Source: Orlajensenia stereocauli
GTDB taxonomy: Bacteria; Actinomycetota; Actinomycetes; Actinomycetales; Microbacteriaceae
Strand: one strand, 5' to 3'
Assembly: GCF_039548895.1 (NCBI RefSeq)
Contig: NZ_JBCLVG010000003.1
Length of the DNA: 64,000 nucleotides
Positions within the stretch are counted from its first letter, which is position 1; the number at the start of each line of letters is the position of its first letter. The notes under the pieces were generated by a model. It saw only the letters and a program-made list of their open reading frames with translations, made no database searches and was not told where the DNA came from. This document shows positions 60,830 to 64,000 of the stretch, in pieces. The translations under genes were made by a program, and so were the position numbers.

Positions 60830-61723
60830 ATGAACCGCCCGTCCCCGACAACCTCGACGCTCGCAGCCGACCCGACAGTCACGGTTCTCTCGACCGTCGC
60901 CTCGGTGCGCGAGAGCGTGCGCGCAGCCCGGGCATCCGGTGACCGCATCGTGCTCGTCCCGACCATGGGCGCCCTGCACGCCGGGCATCTTGCCCTCGTC
61001 GACAGGGCGCGCGAGCTCGGTGAGACCGTGATCGTGTCGATCTTCGTGAACCCGCTGCAGTTCGGTGCCGGCGAGGACCTCGACCGCTACCCGCGCACCC
61101 TCGACGCCGACCTCGAGGCACTCGACGCTCACGGTGCATCCTTCGTGTTCGCGCCGCCAGTCGACGAGATGTATCCCACCGGTGCCGTCGAGACCCGCGT
61201 GAGCGCCGGGCATGTCGGCTCCCTCTACGAGGGTGCAGCGCGGCCGGGCCACTTCGACGGGATGCTCACCGTCGTCGCCAAGCTGCTCGGCATCACGCAA
61301 CCCGACGTCGCCGTGTTCGGCCGCAAGGACGCGCAGCAGGCATTCCTCGTTCAGCAGATGGTCGCCGACCTCAACCTGGCGACGACGATCGAGGTCGTCG
61401 CCACAGTGCGCGAACTCGACGGGCTGGCGCTGTCGAGCCGCAATCGCTTCCTCTCCGACGAGGAGCGTCTCGCGGCGATCACCCTCTCCGAGGCACTGCG
61501 CACGGCGGAGAACACGGCCTTCGAGGGCGTCGCCGAGGTGCTCGCTGAGGCTGCGGGAGCGTTCGGCGATCACGACGCCGTTAAACTGGACTATCTCGTC
61601 GTCGTCGATCCGGCGACCTTCCTTCCGGTCGACGACGATTTCCGCGGCACGGCAACGGTCCTCGTGGCCGCACTCGTCGGGGGGACCCGACTCATCGACA
61701 ACACCACCATCACCCTGAACTGA
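60830..61723 (+). CDS. panC: Pantothenate synthetase
   Basis: A 297-aa ligase joining pantoate and beta-alanine with ATP. VPTMGALHAGHLALVDRA (residues ~44-61) is the HIGH-type ATP site; VVAKLLGITQPDVAVFGRKDAQQ and SSRNRFLSDEER (KMSKS-like region) follow. AGGAG at 60821-60825 is 4 nt from the ATG. Lies between the DUF2520 gene and lysS. Confidence 0.96.
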   Translation: MNRPSPTTSTLAADPTVTVLSTVASVRESVRAARASGDRIVLVPTMGALHAGHLALVDRARELGETVIVSIFVNPLQFGAGEDLDRYPRTLDADLEALDAHGASFVFAPPVDEMYPTGAVETRVSAGHVGSLYEGAARPGHFDGMLTVVAKLLGITQPDVAVFGRKDAQQAFLVQQMVADLNLATTIEVVATVRELDGLALSSRNRFLSDEERLAAITLSEALRTAENTAFEGVAEVLAEAAGAFGDHDAVKLDYLVVVDPATFLPVDDDFRGTATVLVAALVGGTRLIDNTTITLN

Positions 61724-61758
61724 CGCGGGCCACCAGGCTCGCACCCACGGAGACATTC

Positions 61759-63272
<1,514 letters not shown>

Positions 63273-63273
<1 letters not shown>

Positions 63274-63422
63274 TGAACGACTATCTCCCGAAGAGCGAGC
63301 TCGAACCCGACGACGGCGGCAAGAAGCCCGTCTCCAACACGCGCCTCGGCATCTGGCTCGCTGTCGGAGGCTTCGCCGTCTACATGATCGTCACGGGCAT
63401 CATCGGCATCGTCTCGAACTAG
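63273..63422 (+). CDS. Tiny membrane protein (49 aa) overlapping the lysS stop
   Basis: The ATG overlaps the lysS TGA by one base (TGATG). The product starts MNDYLPKSELEPDDGGKK, then has one hydrophobic helix (~27-46, IWLAVGGFAVYMIVTGIIGIV) and ends SN. The tight coupling and clean helix support a real gene although it is very short. A terminator-like hairpin begins at its stop codon. Function unknown. Confidence 0.6.
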
Positions 63423-63440
63423 CCGGGTCTCCGGCTTTCT
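63421..63440 (+). terminator. Terminator of the ftsH-fol-panC-lysS operon
   Basis: AGCCGG (63421-63426), loop GTCT, CCGGCT (63431-63436), then TTCT. A compact 6-bp GC stem with a short T-tail, overlapping the last stop codon. Confidence 0.6.
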
Positions 63441-63497
63441 CGCCGTCGCGCCCGCGCGGTGGGGGAGCGGCATCCGGGGCCGTAGAATGACAGGGCT

Positions 63498-63689
63498 ATG
63501 GACAACTTCTGGGTCAACGCGCTCTGGTCGCTCACGCCGACGGTACTCGTCGGCGGTATCTTCTGGTTCATCATGCGTGCCCTCCTGCGTGCGGACCGCA
63601 CCGAGCGCAAGGTCTACAGCGAGATCGAGGCCGAAGAGCGCGCCAAGCTCGGACTCGACGCGCCACACCGCGACAAGCCCGCGGTCTGA
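63498..63689 (+). CDS. Small membrane protein (63 aa, hypothetical)
   Basis: A short N-terminal stretch (MDNFWVNALWSLTPT) and one membrane helix (~11-31, VLVGGIFWFIMRALL) are followed by a charged cytoplasmic tail rich in Arg/Glu. TAGAAT lies 8 nt before the ATG, suggesting a near-leaderless message. Found here between lysS and a cardiolipin-synthase-like gene. Function unknown. Confidence 0.7.
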   Translation: MDNFWVNALWSLTPTVLVGGIFWFIMRALLRADRTERKVYSEIEAEERAKLGLDAPHRDKPAV

Positions 63690-63695
63690 GCGCAG

Positions 63696-64000
63696 ATGTC
63701 GTCGACGGACCTGTCGCTTCTCGTCATCGCGCTTCTCCTCATCATCGACTGGTCCATCCGCATCGCGGCGATCATCATCATCCCGCGGAATCGTCGCCCG
63801 ACTGCTGCGACGGCCTGGCTGCTCGCCGTCTTCTTCATCCCGTACATCGGCGTGCTGCTGTTCCTGCTGATCGGCAATCCGAAGCTCCCGCGCAAGCGAC
63901 GCGCGAAGCAGAAGGAGATGGACGCCTTCATCCGCGCGAACACTGATGTTCCCGAGGGGCGTCAGGCCAACGAGCAGTGGCCGGCCTGGTTCGGCTCCAT
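63696..64000 (+). CDS. Cardiolipin synthase-like protein, N-terminal part (3' end outside window)
   Basis: Only the first ~101 residues are seen. Two hydrophobic helices (~8-30 and ~39-60) with the block FFIPYIGVLLFLLIGNPKLPRKRR between and after them match the PLDc_N (phospholipase D nuclease N-terminal) region of cardiolipin synthases. The HKD catalytic motifs would lie beyond the window. Such an enzyme makes cardiolipin from phosphatidylglycerol. It starts 6 bp after the small membrane-protein gene. Confidence 0.78.
   Translation, partial: MSSTDLSLLVIALLLIIDWSIRIAAIIIIPRNRRPTAATAWLLAVFFIPYIGVLLFLLIGNPKLPRKRRAKQKEMDAFIRANTDVPEGRQANEQWPAWFGS

Overview
The window is chromosomal DNA from a high-GC actinobacterium. 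The best fit is the family Microbacteriaceae (Leifsonia/Clavibacter-like). This rests on the strong G/C third-position bias, the many GTG starts, the gene order tilS-hpt-ftsH-folE-folP-folB-folK-DUF3180-PH-PH-(DUF2520)-panC-lysS, and the large number of apparently leaderless genes (a TANNNT -10 hexamer about 6 nt before ATG/GTG). I see no plasmid, phage, insertion sequence or CRISPR array. The first and last genes (recQ, and a cardiolipin-synthase-like gene) are cut by the window edges.

Layout. (1) 0-13 kb: the end of recQ; a large LuxR/LAL regulator next to a DUF4242 gene and a divergent berberine-bridge-type FAD oxidase; a GNAT acetyltransferase; a PadR - HAAS/permease-prefix protein - DrrA - DrrB module with a 27-bp operator-like palindrome; two tandem paralogous small membrane proteins; an acyl-CoA oxidase. 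(2) 13-20 kb: malate dehydrogenase, proline iminopeptidase, three acyltransferase-3 membrane proteins, a zinc metallopeptidase and a small alarmone synthetase. (3) 20.7-46 kb: an exopolysaccharide/cell-surface locus. It holds a TagD-like cytidylyltransferase, a DUF6492 protein, a Wzx-type flippase, a pyruvyl transferase, an OafA-type SGNH acyltransferase, a secreted beta-helix protein, a membrane-anchored protein, a 1561-aa LamG/PKD surface protein, a Wzy-like polymerase, a Wzz-BY-kinase fusion, five glycosyltransferases, a CDP-alcohol phosphotransferase and the initiating sugar transferase (WbaP type). (4) 46.4-46.7 kb: tRNA-Phe, tRNA-Asp and tRNA-Glu in one minus-strand unit with a consensus promoter. 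(5) 47-64 kb: tandem peptidoglycan hydrolases (M23, NlpC/P60), inorganic pyrophosphatase, tilS, hpt, an unassigned methyltransferase-like gene, then the ftsH-folate-pantothenate-lysS operon and two tiny membrane proteins.

How the parts work together. Region 3 contains all the steps of a Wzx/Wzy-type polysaccharide pathway: lipid-linked initiation (44516-46042), chain extension (glycosyltransferases), export (flippase), polymerisation (polytopic polymerase) and chain-length control (Wzz-kinase). It also has decorating enzymes for acyl, pyruvyl and perhaps phospho-polyol groups, and very large secreted proteins that could bind the product. The glycosyltransferase genes overlap by 1-4 nt and are probably translated as one coupled unit.

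Most interesting observation. By eye, a palindromic element of the form CCCC-N5-GG(G/T)G recurs before the main surface/EPS transcription units: 25112, three tandem copies at 27371-27427, 30335, a shared divergent site at 38427-38441, and 46260. In each case its centre lies about 30-34 bp upstream of a TANNNT-like hexamer, where a class II activator would bind. This suggests a locus-wide regulator that has not been described. Other notable DNA structures are a perfect 31-bp-stem hairpin after the LamG/PKD gene, a 15-bp inverted repeat that covers a start codon at 10020, and several operator-like palindromes.
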